Part shown: positions 1-9,474 of the stretch, piece after piece
Layout of the letters: each line of letters opens with the position of its first letter
Position numbering within the stretch: the stretch's first letter is position 1
NCBI GenBank assembly: GCA_946122785.1
Contig: CAMGYJ010000004.1
Coordinates: 9,818,150 to 9,882,149 of the forward strand
DNA from: Linum tenue
Lineage: Eukaryota > Streptophyta > Magnoliopsida > Malpighiales > Linaceae
Direction of reading: 5' to 3'
DNA length: 64,000 nucleotides
Made by a program: the position numbers and the translations under genes
The notes under the pieces: generated by a model
What the model saw: only the letters and a program-made list of their open reading frames with translations
Database searches by the model: none
What the model was told of the DNA's origin: nothing

Positions 1-1
1 T

Positions 2-85
2 TACTTGCATGAAAAGAAGATGATGAAGGCAGCAACCAACTTGAGAATGGACATTGCTGCCATGGCGGAATATGAGAATTATTAG
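2..85 (+). CDS. C-terminal end of an unidentified protein (partial)
   Basis: Reading frame 2 is open from the window edge to TAG at 83-85 and gives 27 residues ending MAEYENY. The residues are helix-like and charged (EKKMMKAA, LRMDIAAMAE), and the frame enters an AT-rich, 3'UTR-like stretch after the stop. I do not recognise the family. Because only 84 nt are visible, this could be chance. The other two forward frames close early, which mildly favours it. Confidence 0.3.
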   Translation, partial: YLHEKKMMKAATNLRMDIAAMAEYENY

Positions 86-159
86 TTGATGTTTTGAACT
101 CTGTTTAATTAGAGGCTGAACTTCAAATGTTGTCAACAGTTCGATATCGTTATATAAAC

Positions 160-1085
160 TTAAGTATTTGTAGTGATATATAAATACTAATTTAACCTAT
201 AGTAAAGAGTCCTATATATGTTATTCTTCTAAAAAAAATTAATAAAAAGTTCGAAATAAAAAATAATTTAATTAATTGATTGATGAACCTATCTGGCGTA
301 ATTAATTATATAAGTCAAACAATTTGCATTGGTAAGTTCGCCATAAGATGATTTTCTTGGTTTCGCTGCATTAGATTGAAGTGTTTAATGCATTGCTTCT
401 TCTTCCTTTTTTATTTCATGGTTCGTTGCTTCCTGTCTTAAATGACGAGTGAACTTTTTTATATAAGGGTGATATAGATTAATTTTTTGTAGCTTAGATA
501 TTATTTAAGTAATTCAAATTTGGAACCTACAAGTTTAAAATTAGTAATATTACTAATAGATCAATTCTTATTCATATCGAATGAATTCTTTTTAATACTA
601 GAGGTTTAGGACATCTAATTGCGAAATAACATGTAGTTAGCCGGAAATAGTAGCGTGTCCATCATTAGCATCAATATTTTAAGGTATCCTATGCATAATT
701 TAAGAAGGACGTTCCAACTTTATAGTTGACTGCCACGTAGGACAAACTTAACGGAGTGTAACGGCCGGTGACCAACCGTGAAATGATTCGTAAAGTTAGT
801 GGCGAATAAGAAAGAAAAGTAATTCGGGTGGCAAACGTGAAAGATTTGTATAATTTGAGTGACCAAACATGTAATTTAGCCCATAATTTAAGAAGAGAAT
901 CCAATAATCCGTCACTTGGGCAATATTTACCAATAAAAATATAAGAACACAAAATTGCCTAAAAGTTAAAAATGTTGGGGATGTGGATCCCTCGGCAAAG
1001 TAAATACTGCATGGGAATATTGTTGCCTCACTTTGATGTCAACCGTGAAAAATGAGCTAGTTTCAACCTGTGTTAGTTTTTGCTG
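160..1085 (+). repeat. Copy A of a repeated upstream block (orphan)
   Basis: This block matches the sequence upstream of the peptide gene (copy B, 13165-14335) and copy C (21655-21963 plus 29212-29527). Shared landmarks in the same order are 'gttcgccataaga', the run about gcgaaatarcatgtagttagccgg, 'tatcctatgcataattt', and the stretch with 'ggggatgtggatccct' and 'ctgcatgggaatat'. The coding part present after copy B is not found after copy A; a MITE and a LINE follow instead. It is inferred to be a decayed local duplicate of a small gene's upstream region. Confidence 0.6.
718..883 (-). repeat. Single terminal repeat of a Mutator-like element
   Basis: About 165 bp is clearly related to the long terminal inverted repeats of the element at 62529-63855, sharing 'tttggtcactcaaattat' and 'ttacttttctttcttatt' on the minus strand. 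Only one terminus is visible. It interrupts copy A relative to copies B and C, so it arrived after the duplication. It may be a solo TIR left by deletion or a very small MITE. Confidence 0.5.
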
Positions 1086-1162
1086 AAACAGCTTCTAGTT
1101 GAAAGTTTTAGAGAAGTATTTTTCAGGAAAAAAAAGTTGAGTGTTTGGATAAAAACTATTAG
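1062..1162. repeat. Terminus of a MITE related to the one at 21964-29211
   Basis: The sequence around 'gagaagtatttttcag' and 'gttgagtgtttggat' matches, in reverse complement, the right end of the TIR element ending near 29211. It continues after the LINE at 6004-6022 ('aaaaactattag' then 'aagtgtctttt'), which shows that the LINE inserted into this MITE. Confidence 0.45.
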
Positions 1163-1264
1163 TATAGAAGCTCTGAAGAAAACCGTATTTTCGTGATGGT
1201 TGCCTCGCAGTCAGCCATTCCGTCGGCTAGCGAGGGTTCTTCTTCCCGAGCTTAATTATTCTTT

Positions 1265-2098
1265 GTGGCTCCTGAGAAACGACTTACGTATCGACCTCCA
1301 GAGAGAATTAAGGATGGGTTTTGCATTCCACAGGCAATAAAAGAGAAGGGCGCTGAGCGATGGAAGATTTCCATGATTGGTCAGTTTGTCGGCAAGCGTC
1401 CAAAGGTTGCGGAGCTCCAGTCTTGGGCTAACCGCCTTTGGGGGAGAGATGGTGTGGTCGGTGTTTCACGATTTTGTCCCAAGCTACTAGTATTTCAATT
1501 TCCATCACTTTCTTCTTGCGATTGGGTGTTCAAATCGGGGCCTTGGCATTTTGGGGGTAATCTGATTTGCTTTCGAAAATGGGAGGTGGGTATTCAGCCG
1601 ATTATGCCGAAGGTAGAGACATTGTCGATCTGGGTAAAAATCTGGGGACTGCCTCTGGAATATTTGGGTCAGGATGGTATTGAGTGGGTTGCTAGTGCAA
1701 TCGGAAGGCCTCTATGGACTGATAAAAAAACTAGGTTTGGTGATCAGTTGGGGTTCTCAAAGGTTTGTATTGAGTTTGCAGCAGACTACTATTTTCCAGC
1801 AAGAATCCGCTTGTACACTGACAATGATCCTGATTTTGAAATTGAGGTTGAGTATTTGCAGCTTCCTCGGGTCTATTCTAAATGTTGTCTGTTTAGGCAT
1901 TGTTGTCCTCAGGACCCTCATAAGCAGTGGAGAGTGAAAGAGAGTGTTGTTGAAATGGACCTATCCGAAGGTAATGAGGCTATTCAAGCTCGGCCTACTG
2001 CAAGGGAGGAGACATTGATTCCTAGTGCGGATGAAGGTTTTGCTGAGAGTGGAATTGGTGTGGAGAGTGGACATGATATCAATTGGAAAAGACGTTGA
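1265..2098 (+). CDS. LINE ORF1 protein (DUF4283-type RNA-binding)
   Basis: This is an open frame of 277 codons. Residues about 30-150 have the DUF4283 pattern of plant L1 ORF1 proteins: a WKISMIGQFVGKRP start, an FxFPS strand, the GPWHFGG motif, and the 'LSIWVKIWGLPLEYL' block. A degenerate zinc-knuckle-like CC..HCC cluster follows near residues 208-215. In the family, ORF1 binds the element's RNA to form the retrotransposition particle. The listed ATG follows a TGTGGCTCC context and a short leader. The frame stops before the long tail typical of these proteins, and open pieces continue at 2234-2416, so the original ORF1 was probably longer. Confidence 0.7.
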   Translation: MAPEKRLTYRPPERIKDGFCIPQAIKEKGAERWKISMIGQFVGKRPKVAELQSWANRLWGRDGVVGVSRFCPKLLVFQFPSLSSCDWVFKSGPWHFGGNLICFRKWEVGIQPIMPKVETLSIWVKIWGLPLEYLGQDGIEWVASAIGRPLWTDKKTRFGDQLGFSKVCIEFAADYYFPARIRLYTDNDPDFEIEVEYLQLPRVYSKCCLFRHCCPQDPHKQWRVKESVVEMDLSEGNEAIQARPTAREETLIPSADEGFAESGIGVESGHDINWKRR

Positions 2099-2451
2099 AG
2101 GTATGGAGAGTGTTGCTGAGGTGCTGATTGATTCTGGAGTGCTTCATTACTGGGTGTAACTCCTTCTCAGGCTCCTGCTCCAACTGGGAGTCTTCCTTTT
2201 AGTTTTTCTCAGATAGTAAGAGGATCATCACCTTTGGGCGGGAGTCCTCCTACTAGTGGGCAAACTGCTGAGAATGTTAAGTCGTCAGTTTCTGGGAGCT
2301 TACATTTTCAGCTACCTCAGGGAGATAGGATTGACACTGTAAAAGGTAAGGGAAATGTGCAGCCTCCTGACAAAGGAAAAAGAATTTGGGTAGACTATCC
2401 TATTGAATCAACCTAGAAGAGGATGGAAAGGTTGTAGGGGAGAGGTAAAAG

Positions 2452-5400
2452 ATGAAGATCATTACCTGGAATACTAGAGGATTCAAAGCAGATAGTAAAT
2501 ATACAGGTTTACTAAAGAAAATAAACAAGTATAGTATAGATATAGTAGCTTTTCTTCGGCCTAGAATAAGAGCCTATGAGACAGAAAGGTTGGCTGAGAA
2601 ACGATTCCCAGACTGGGAGACTAAGATAAAGCACATGCGCCTGGTTTGGGTAAGATTTGGTTAATCTGGAAGAAGGATATTCAGCTTACTGTTCTGCACT
2701 CCTCAAACCAGTTTGTTTAATTTATGGTGGTCGGGGGGGGGGGGGGGGGGGTCAACCTTTCTTTGGTATGGTAGTATATGCATCAAATCATGAGACCTCT
2801 AGACAAATTCTTTATAATGAGCTAAGAAGAATTAGACTAGTATGTGGTCCTTGGATAGTGATGGGCGATTTCAATGATATAAGGCACCCCTATGAGGCTT
2901 TAAATTCTCCAATAATTGACGCAACCATGACTTTCTTCCATGATTGGATTGTTGATCTTGAGTTGGAAGAACACCATGCTACTGGCCCTTGGTTTACCTG
3001 GCTGAATAAGCAAGCAGCTAATCCGATTGCTAAGAGACTGGATCTAGTTTTAGTCAACTTTGCCTGGCTGGACACAATTAGAGACAGTAAAGTTCATTTC
3101 CAAGCCCCTGGAGTCTCAGATCATTGCCCCATGTATGTTGATACGACAGCTTCCTTGAAGTCTCTCCCAAAGACTTTCAAAACTTTTAAGTTCTGTCTTC
3201 ATCACCCTAGATTTGATGAGTCACTGGAAGAGGCTTGGAGAAGTAATGTCTCTTTTCATCCTCTGATCAGGGTTTGTCAAAAGCTTAAGCACCTAAAGAA
3301 TCTACTTAGAAAGCTAAATAAAGAGGATTTTTCATATATAAGTGAGAGAGTAAAGGAGAAGGAGATTGAGATTCATGATGTCCAACAACAGGCTCTCTCT
3401 ACTCCATCGGCATATATTTTTTTTCCAAGGCAAGCCCAAAGGGCATGGGAAAAAGACTCGACACGATTACAAGACCGACTCAAATACTGTGCGTTAGTCC
3501 GTATGCAACCAGACTATCGATGAAAGAGCCTGTAAAGCCACTACTTGGTCATCGCCAGATATATTTGAAATTGAAAAGAAATTGGGGCACGAGCTAAAGG
3601 TTCTATTGGATGCAGAGGAATCTTTCTTTAAGCAAAAGTCAAGGGAAAACTGGCTTAAAATAGGTGACATGAGTTCTGCATTTTTTCATCGTATTGTTAG
3701 AGTGAAACAGAAAAGAAGTACTATAAGGGTTCTTAAGAATTAGGTTGGTGAGCAAATTCATGATGTTGAGGAAATGGATCAAATTTCAGTTAGATTCTAT
3801 AAACATTTGTTGGGAGTGGCAGACTCTGAGGTAGAAACTCAACTAGATGCTTATTTTGATGCTTTGCTGAGAAGAAAACTTACTGGAGAGCAGACCGAGG
3901 GGCTCTGTGCACCATTCATAGCTGAGCAGATTAAAGATGTGATATTTTCCATGGATGGGGATAAGAGTCCAGGTCTAGATGGTTTCTCTGCAACATTCTT
4001 CCAGTATGTCTAGCCACTTATAGAACCTGAGGTAACATCAAACATTCAATTCTGTTTTGAACAAGATAGAGTTCCTAGACCTGTGAATGCTACAATCCTG
4101 TCTCTTATCCGAAAAGTTCCAAATCCAGATGAGATGAAAATTTTTAGGCCAATTTCCTGTTGCACCATTATCTACAAATGCATATCTAAACTCATTGCTA
4201 ACAAACAGTACTCTCCCCCCTTTCCTAATTAGCAAGAACCAAACAGCCTTTGTTAAGGGTAGATTAATTTGGGAAAACATCATGTTAGCTCATGAGTTGG
4301 TTAGCAAGTACTCTCATCAGAATGTCTCCCTTAGATGTGCTTTAAAAATAGATTTGTTGAAGGCGTTTGATTCGATTGATTGGAATTTAATTTTTCAAGT
4401 CCTTAAACCTATGAAATTTCCATAAAGATTTGTGAAGTGGATTCGAATGTGTGTGGGAAGTGGGAACACCTATGCTTAGCATCTGTTTCAATGGAGGGCT
4501 AGTAGGTTACTTCCCAGCCAGGAAAGGGTTTTTGGCAAAGAGACCCCCTATCTCCTTATCTTTTTTCAATTGCTATGGAGATTTTTTCTTGTTTGATTGA
4601 CAAGTCAGCTTCAGAGGGGTTCTTTCCATATCATTCCATGTGTAAAGGGGTTCAGCTTACTCATCTATGCTTCGCTGATGACCTGTTGGTTTTCTCTAAT
4701 GCTTCAAATACTGGTCTTCAAGAATTGCAAAGAATTATGTCTCAGTTCAAAAAGGTTTCTTGTCTTAAATTTAACCCTAGTAAATGTGAAATCTTCTTTG
4801 GGCGTCTAGATAAGGATTAAAGGAAGGTGAGAGCTGATAGATATGGCTACCAACTAGGAGACTTCCCTGTTCGTTATTTAGGAGTACCTATAATCTCTGG
4901 TAAGCTTAGTCTGGTTGCTTGCAGGCCACTGATTAAGAAGCCAGTGGCCAGGGTGGGGAGTTAGCAGGCTAAGACTCTTACTTATACAGGCAGAATTGAG
5001 TTTGTTGGCACTGTCCACTAAAACTTAACCCAATTATGGATGTCTGTCTTTCTTCTGCCCAAATATGTTATCAAGGAAGTGGAGACAATCTGCAGTAATT
5101 TCATATGGGGGTTGAAGCTGGTGTGAAACTAAGGGCTAATGTGGCTTGGCAAAAACTGACCTTGCCAAAGAGGGAGGGAGGTCTGGAGTTCAGAGACTTA
5201 TGTAGTTGGAATCAGGCTTGTATGACCAGGTACATTTGGTTGATTTTTCTTACATGAAGGCTCAATCTAGGTGGCCTGGATCAATAGATACAAACTGAAA
5301 GGTAGGAACTTCTAGACATATTCTTATTCATCTGGCTCTTGGAATTGGGGTAAACTGTTGAAATTAAGGAGTAGAGTGGAATCATTTATCTCTGCTAGGG

Positions 5401-5857
5401 GGGTGAGATTCTTCTGTTGAACGATTCTCCTCTGCCTCACTTTTCTATCAAGAGAGTTTGGAATCTCCTTCGCCCTACTATGCCGAATGTGAATTGGTGG
5501 AATCTTGTTTGGAAAGGCAAAGGTATTCCTAGAAATAGGATCTTAACATGGCTGGTGGTAAGAGGTAGCATCAATACAAAGGTAAGAATGTAGAAATGGG
5601 GATTCCTAGGGAGTCTGGCTTGTTGATTAAGTTGCTCAGGGGTTAAGGATAGGGATCACTTATATGTGCACTGTCCATTCTCGAGGCAGGTCTTTGTTTC
5701 CCTCTTTAGCAAATTTCTCCATCTCCCTATGCGTGAGAGGTGTAGACGCTTGTATGCAGGAGAAGCAAAAGAACTTCATATTCTTCTGAAGCTGATTAAG
5801 ACAGAGGTTGAATGTATGCTGGGTAGTCAACGTGTTAATCAGTTCTGGGTGGGGTGA
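2452..5857 (+). pseudogene. LINE ORF2: endonuclease and reverse transcriptase, disrupted
   Basis: Pieces in different frames together follow the ORF2 order. The start MKIITWNTRGF is the APE-endonuclease N-terminus. WIVMGDFNDI (near 2850) and VSDHCPMY (near 3115) are later endonuclease motifs. The RT begins with DGDKSPGLDGF (near 3955), followed by KIDLLKAFDSIDW (near 4345) and the catalytic FADDLLVF (near 4672). A zf-RVT-like segment lies near 5430-5600. In the family this enzyme nicks the target and primes reverse transcription there. Several stops and frameshifts, the G run at 2733-2751 and an insertion at about 3411-3555 break it. No RNase H domain is seen. Confidence 0.85.
3411..3555. repeat. 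Short retroposon-like insertion inside LINE ORF2
   Basis: A T run followed by 'ccaaggcaagcccaaaggg' and about 120 bp more is shared with 13268-13395, where it starts another insertion. It falls between the endonuclease and RT parts and is flanked by near-identical 'atatattt' on both sides. This suggests a small retroposon (SINE or LINE 3' end) with its tail on the minus strand. Confidence 0.5.
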
Positions 5858-6022
5858 TTCTATGTCTCATGGGTTGTAGTAGTGGTAGTTAAACTCTCTT
5901 GTATTCTCGTTGTTTTCTCCACCTTCTGGTTGGACTATGTCGAGCTAGCAAGGCAATTGTTAGCACCACTTTTAGATTAATAAGAAACCCATCGATTCGT
6001 CAAAAAAACTATTAGAAGTGTC

Positions 6023-6768
6023 TTTTTATGAATCGGTGGGTTCTTATTCATCAAAATGGGTCTTCTAGCAACAGCCTTGCTAGTTAGGTTTTTGCCAACC
6101 AAATGGTGGAGAAGATAACCTGTCTAAATATATTCTACCTTACCGCCTCTAAGATAGAAAAACAAAATTGTTACACGACCCAAACGAGACTAACTCGATG
6201 AAAGCTCAATACATGTTCAACCTCCGCCTTAATCAACTTCAGTAAGGTAGGAAGATCTCGTGTCTCACCCGCATACAAACGACGACATTTCTCACGCCAA
6301 ATATGGCTCACCCACACTTGCCAGATAATCCTCACTGTTAGCAGTCTCTGTCATGCCCCTTAATTTTGAAACCAAGAGGTCTAACTCATCTTCCCAACTC
6401 TACAGCAAGGGTAGCTGCATAAACCTGCAAAAGAGAGAATCAAACATCTGCCTCAAGAATGGGCAGTGCACATAAAATGTGGTCTCTGTCCTCAACCCCT
6501 ACATTACGTAGACAACAAACCATGCTTCCCGTGAAACCCCATTTCTACATCTTCACTTTAGTATTAATCCTTCCCCTAAGAACCAGCCAACTGATAACAC
6601 GATTGCAAGGGATTGATTTTCCTTTCCAAACAAGTTTCCACCAAACTATAGTATGCTGGACTGGGCGAATAAGGTTCCAGACTCGCTTAATAGAGAAGGA
6701 AGGCATTGGAGAATTATTCAAGAGAAGAGATATATGGTCCACATCCAATTTTAAAAAATTTGAAAATT
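6023..6768 (-). mobile_element. 5'-truncated LINE fragment
   Basis: Reading the minus strand, 6748-6545 encodes a segment (FSIKRVWNLIRP, VWKGKSIPCNRVISWL) parallel to the zf-RVT-like part of the LINE at 1163-6003. It then follows the same 3' untranslated sequence down to 'aaacccatcgatt'-like end motifs near 6030. The two LINEs are the same family in opposite orientation. The 5' two thirds is missing, as is usual for LINE insertions. Confidence 0.7.
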
Positions 6769-6771
6769 TTA

Positions 6772-7890
6772 GCTAATAAATGATATTTACCTAAATCCAA
6801 GTAAACTCATTGATTATGGGTAGAGTATGGGTGACATATATATGGGTTTGGAAGTTTGTAGATGGGTTTGAGTAGGGTATGGATATGTACTTCCATAATC
6901 TAAATGTGTATGAGTTGGGTATGGATACCCATTTATTTGACTGCACGGTGAAACATCACCCTTGTTTTACTTTATCGCCCTAATTTAAAACATTAAATTA
7001 CTTAATTAATCTTATTAGTTTTTAAACCAAATAAACATCAGCAAAACAGCCCTGACTAAAACTCCTAATAATCCTCCACCATCTTCGTCAAATGAGTATC
7101 GCCACCCTCCCATAACCGTCCGCCGCCAAGAACATGTAATTTTTTTATTGACGAGAACTTGTACTTCAAACCACATTTCATATTGGGTTTCTTAATCGAA
7201 AGTCTCCCAACCATATTCCCTTACTATCCCTAATTGTGTTTCATCTCCTCCCAAACGAGAGGGGCGGCGGCCCTCTTTCCCTTCTACTCTAACCACCTAT
7301 CATGTCATCGTCGAACTCCTCTCCGGGCAACAATCTCTCCAATGCCCTGCTGCCATTCAACCACGGTACATCTAAATGGCGACGGACCCTCTTTCTCAGT
7401 TGGCTTCATTTTCTAGTGGCCGACGCCGCTCTCCATATCGCTTTGATTAACCGCTCCTTGTTCTTAGTTCTGTGATTACTGCTTTAATTGATTAGGAGCA
7501 GTGATAAGTAGATGAACATGGTGGTATTGGAGGGTGGGAGCGGTCGGAGGTGGGTAGTGGTGACGACGGATGGAGGTGATAGTGATGATTATTTTTGTCT
7601 AAATAAAATATTTTCAAAATAAAAAAAGATATAAATGTAATTTTAATTTAGGGCGATTATAAAGTTAGGGCGAAAATTAGCAATCCCCTTATTCGAGGGT
7701 GTTTTAATTACACATAAAAAATTAGACCTATTTGTAGAATTTCAAAAGTTTAGGTACAAAAATGTAATACACAAAAATTTTATCTACTAAAATCTAATGT
7801 TCCATCAATATTTTGAGGACTTATATCCCAAAAAAAAAATTATGTTATAAATCTAAAAATTTATTAAGTTTAGATACAGAACTTTAATTT
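6772..7890. mobile_element. Degraded hAT-like MITE, interrupted
   Basis: The outer parts (about 6772-6940 and 7697-7890) match the well-defined MITE at 35844-36396: repeated 'tatgggtttgg', then 'gagggtgttttaa.tacac' and 'aagtttaggta.aaaatgtaa'. The termini have decayed. It is split by the Mutator-like element at 6941-7687. Confidence 0.45.
6941..7687. mobile_element. Non-autonomous Mutator-like element
   Basis: The ends form imperfect inverted repeats around 'tttatcgccctaattt'. The flanks 'tttatttga' (6932-6940) and 'cttattcga' (7688-7696) match at 7 of 9 positions, consistent with a 9-bp Mutator target duplication. Comparison with the uninterrupted MITE at 35844-36396 confirms the insertion point. 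The middle (about 7230-7560) is richer in G+C than its surroundings and could be captured gene sequence. No transposase is visible. Confidence 0.5.
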
Positions 7891-8015
7891 GCGCGCATAG
7901 CAAAGACTTAATTCCTTTTATGGTGATGTATTTATGATGATAATTATTTACTTTTTACACAAAAATGAAAACTATTTATTTGATATGTGTAGATGTCTAG
8001 CCAAACATTCCACGA

Positions 8016-8236
8016 AAATTCTAGCCCGGGTGAAAAAGAAAACTCTAGAGAGAAGCAAATTGAATACAAACTGGAACTCGCTTAAAATATCACACCTTCA
8101 AAACCATAATGGAAAATGACGATTTTCTAATAAGTAATAACCATATATATTTATTTTTACTTTGACTCGACATTGAGCTGAAAAATCATTGGTTCATGGT
8201 TCAATTATTTCTCTAGACTGTTGAGGAGTCGTTAGG
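8016..8236. repeat. Direct duplicate of 12196-12405
   Basis: About 210 bp starting 'ttctagcccgggtgaaaaa' recurs at 12196-12405 with scattered differences and ends at 'ctctagactgttg' in both. The sequence after the second copy ('cgcgtatggacccgttcata') also matches 12160-12185. This is an old tandem duplication later separated by the hAT-like insertion at 8233-12155. Confidence 0.6.
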
Positions 8237-8671
8237 GGTGGCAACTGGTGCGGTTTCAACCGCACCGCATCTTATGTTACTTGAACCGCACAGCATATTA
8301 GACCGCAATTAATCGGTGCGGTCAAACCGAATTGCTTAAATAAACAGTTTGGTGCGATCCAAACCGCACCGCATATTCGACCGCAATGTAATATGAACTA
8401 TGAGTAATTGAATTGACAAGTTAGAATTTACTTTATACACTAATATTTGTAATTCTAGCAAAAACCGAATATTTAACATCCTACCTATTAATGGTTGAAA
8501 ACGGAAACCAGTGTAATACGTCTATGATATAGCATAGTGTTTTTTAATGTTAACTTAAGAATCCTATTTTTTTTTGCTATGGTGATATATTTTATTAATT
8601 AAAATTATGTGAATAAAAAGGATAAAACTAAACAGTACAATGGAGGAATTTTACAATACTATATAGCATTG

Positions 8672-9020
8672 TGATAGAACCTGGGATTAGGGTTCTATCG
8701 AGAATTGGGGATTTAAGGATTAAGAACAGAATTAGGGATTTGAGATTGGGATTAGGAGAGGAAGAACAGAATAAGAATCGGTCGAAGCCTTGGATTAGGG
8801 AAGAAGAGAAATTAGGAGATAGAGAGAGCTTAGGGTTTAGGAAGATAATTCTTCTATTGATTTCTGCTTAATTCAACAAAAGACCCAAAGTACATATTTA
8901 TAGCTAGAGACTGGAATAAACCTGATAAATAACCTAATACGACTCGAATACTACTAACCCTAAGATTAATTATCCTACCCTAATTAATAATAGAAAACCC
9001 TAAGAGCCGTATTTCTATCA
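8672..9020 (-). repeat. 3' LTR of element E
   Basis: This 349-bp LTR matches 11005-11355. On the plus strand it begins 'tgatagaacctggg' and ends 'gtatttctatca'. It contains several copies of 'ttaggg'/'aaccctaa', which are telo-box-like motifs common in plant promoters. Confidence 0.9.
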
Positions 9021-9231
9021 TTCCCTTCCCCTTGAGACCAACCTTGCCCACAAGGTTGACCGACTTGACCCACATCTCCACCTTTCTCGTGAACTCCAGG
9101 CGTCGATTCTTTCGTTTCTTACGCTTCCTTTTCTTCCAATTGGGTTCCAACACTCGAACCCAAATCCTAACACAAGCAGCTCCAACAAAAATTTCCTTCC
9201 TCCATTTCCAATTGCGTACAAGTACGCAAAC

Positions 9232-9468
9232 TAGACTTTCCACGGCACCAAGGGCAATTGGCATTCTGATCGGCCACAGAAGTGGCGAGTACCTCCTCTT
9301 GAAGAGGTGGATAGGCAAGCTCCCCCAAGACATAAACTCGTACACCTGCAACTTTGGTTCTTCTCCAATATAATAATCAATCAATTTAACCAATTTGGGA
9401 TGGAAAAGGCTCGCAGAACAACTAACTTCACCCAACCATTCTATATGACCTTGAAGCTGCGTCCTCTG
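9232..9468 (-). pseudogene. Captured receptor-like cytoplasmic kinase fragment
   Basis: On the minus strand this segment encodes QGHIEWLGEVSCSA, then LFHPKLVKLIDYYIGEE, LQVYEFMSWGSLPIHLF and WPIRMPIALGAVESLV. The order and spacing are those of kinase subdomains III-VI of the plant RLCK-VII (PBL/APK1) group: the EWL.EV helix, the H.NLVKLIGYC strand, the L.VYEFM.RGSLE hinge, and the W..RM.IALGAAKGL helix. The ATP loop, HRD and DFG motifs are absent, so it cannot be a working kinase. It lies between E's ORF and its 3' LTR, on the same strand. The likeliest origin is read-through or template switching during retrotransposition. Confidence 0.65.
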
Positions 9469-9474
9469 TATAAG

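Larger units (their letters stand above)
1163..6003 (+). mobile_element. L1-type LINE, full length but disabled
   Basis: The element has two ORFs in plant L1 order, a 3' end that runs into an A-rich tail at 5995-6008, and a 12-bp target duplication 'aaaaactattag' at 1151-1162 and 6004-6015. The last A residues of the tail and the duplication overlap, so the 3' border is uncertain by a few bases. It is inserted in a MITE. ORF1 is open, while ORF2 is cut by stops, frameshifts, a 19-G run (2733-2751) and a short retroposon-like insertion (about 3411-3555). It is therefore not autonomous now. Confidence 0.9.
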
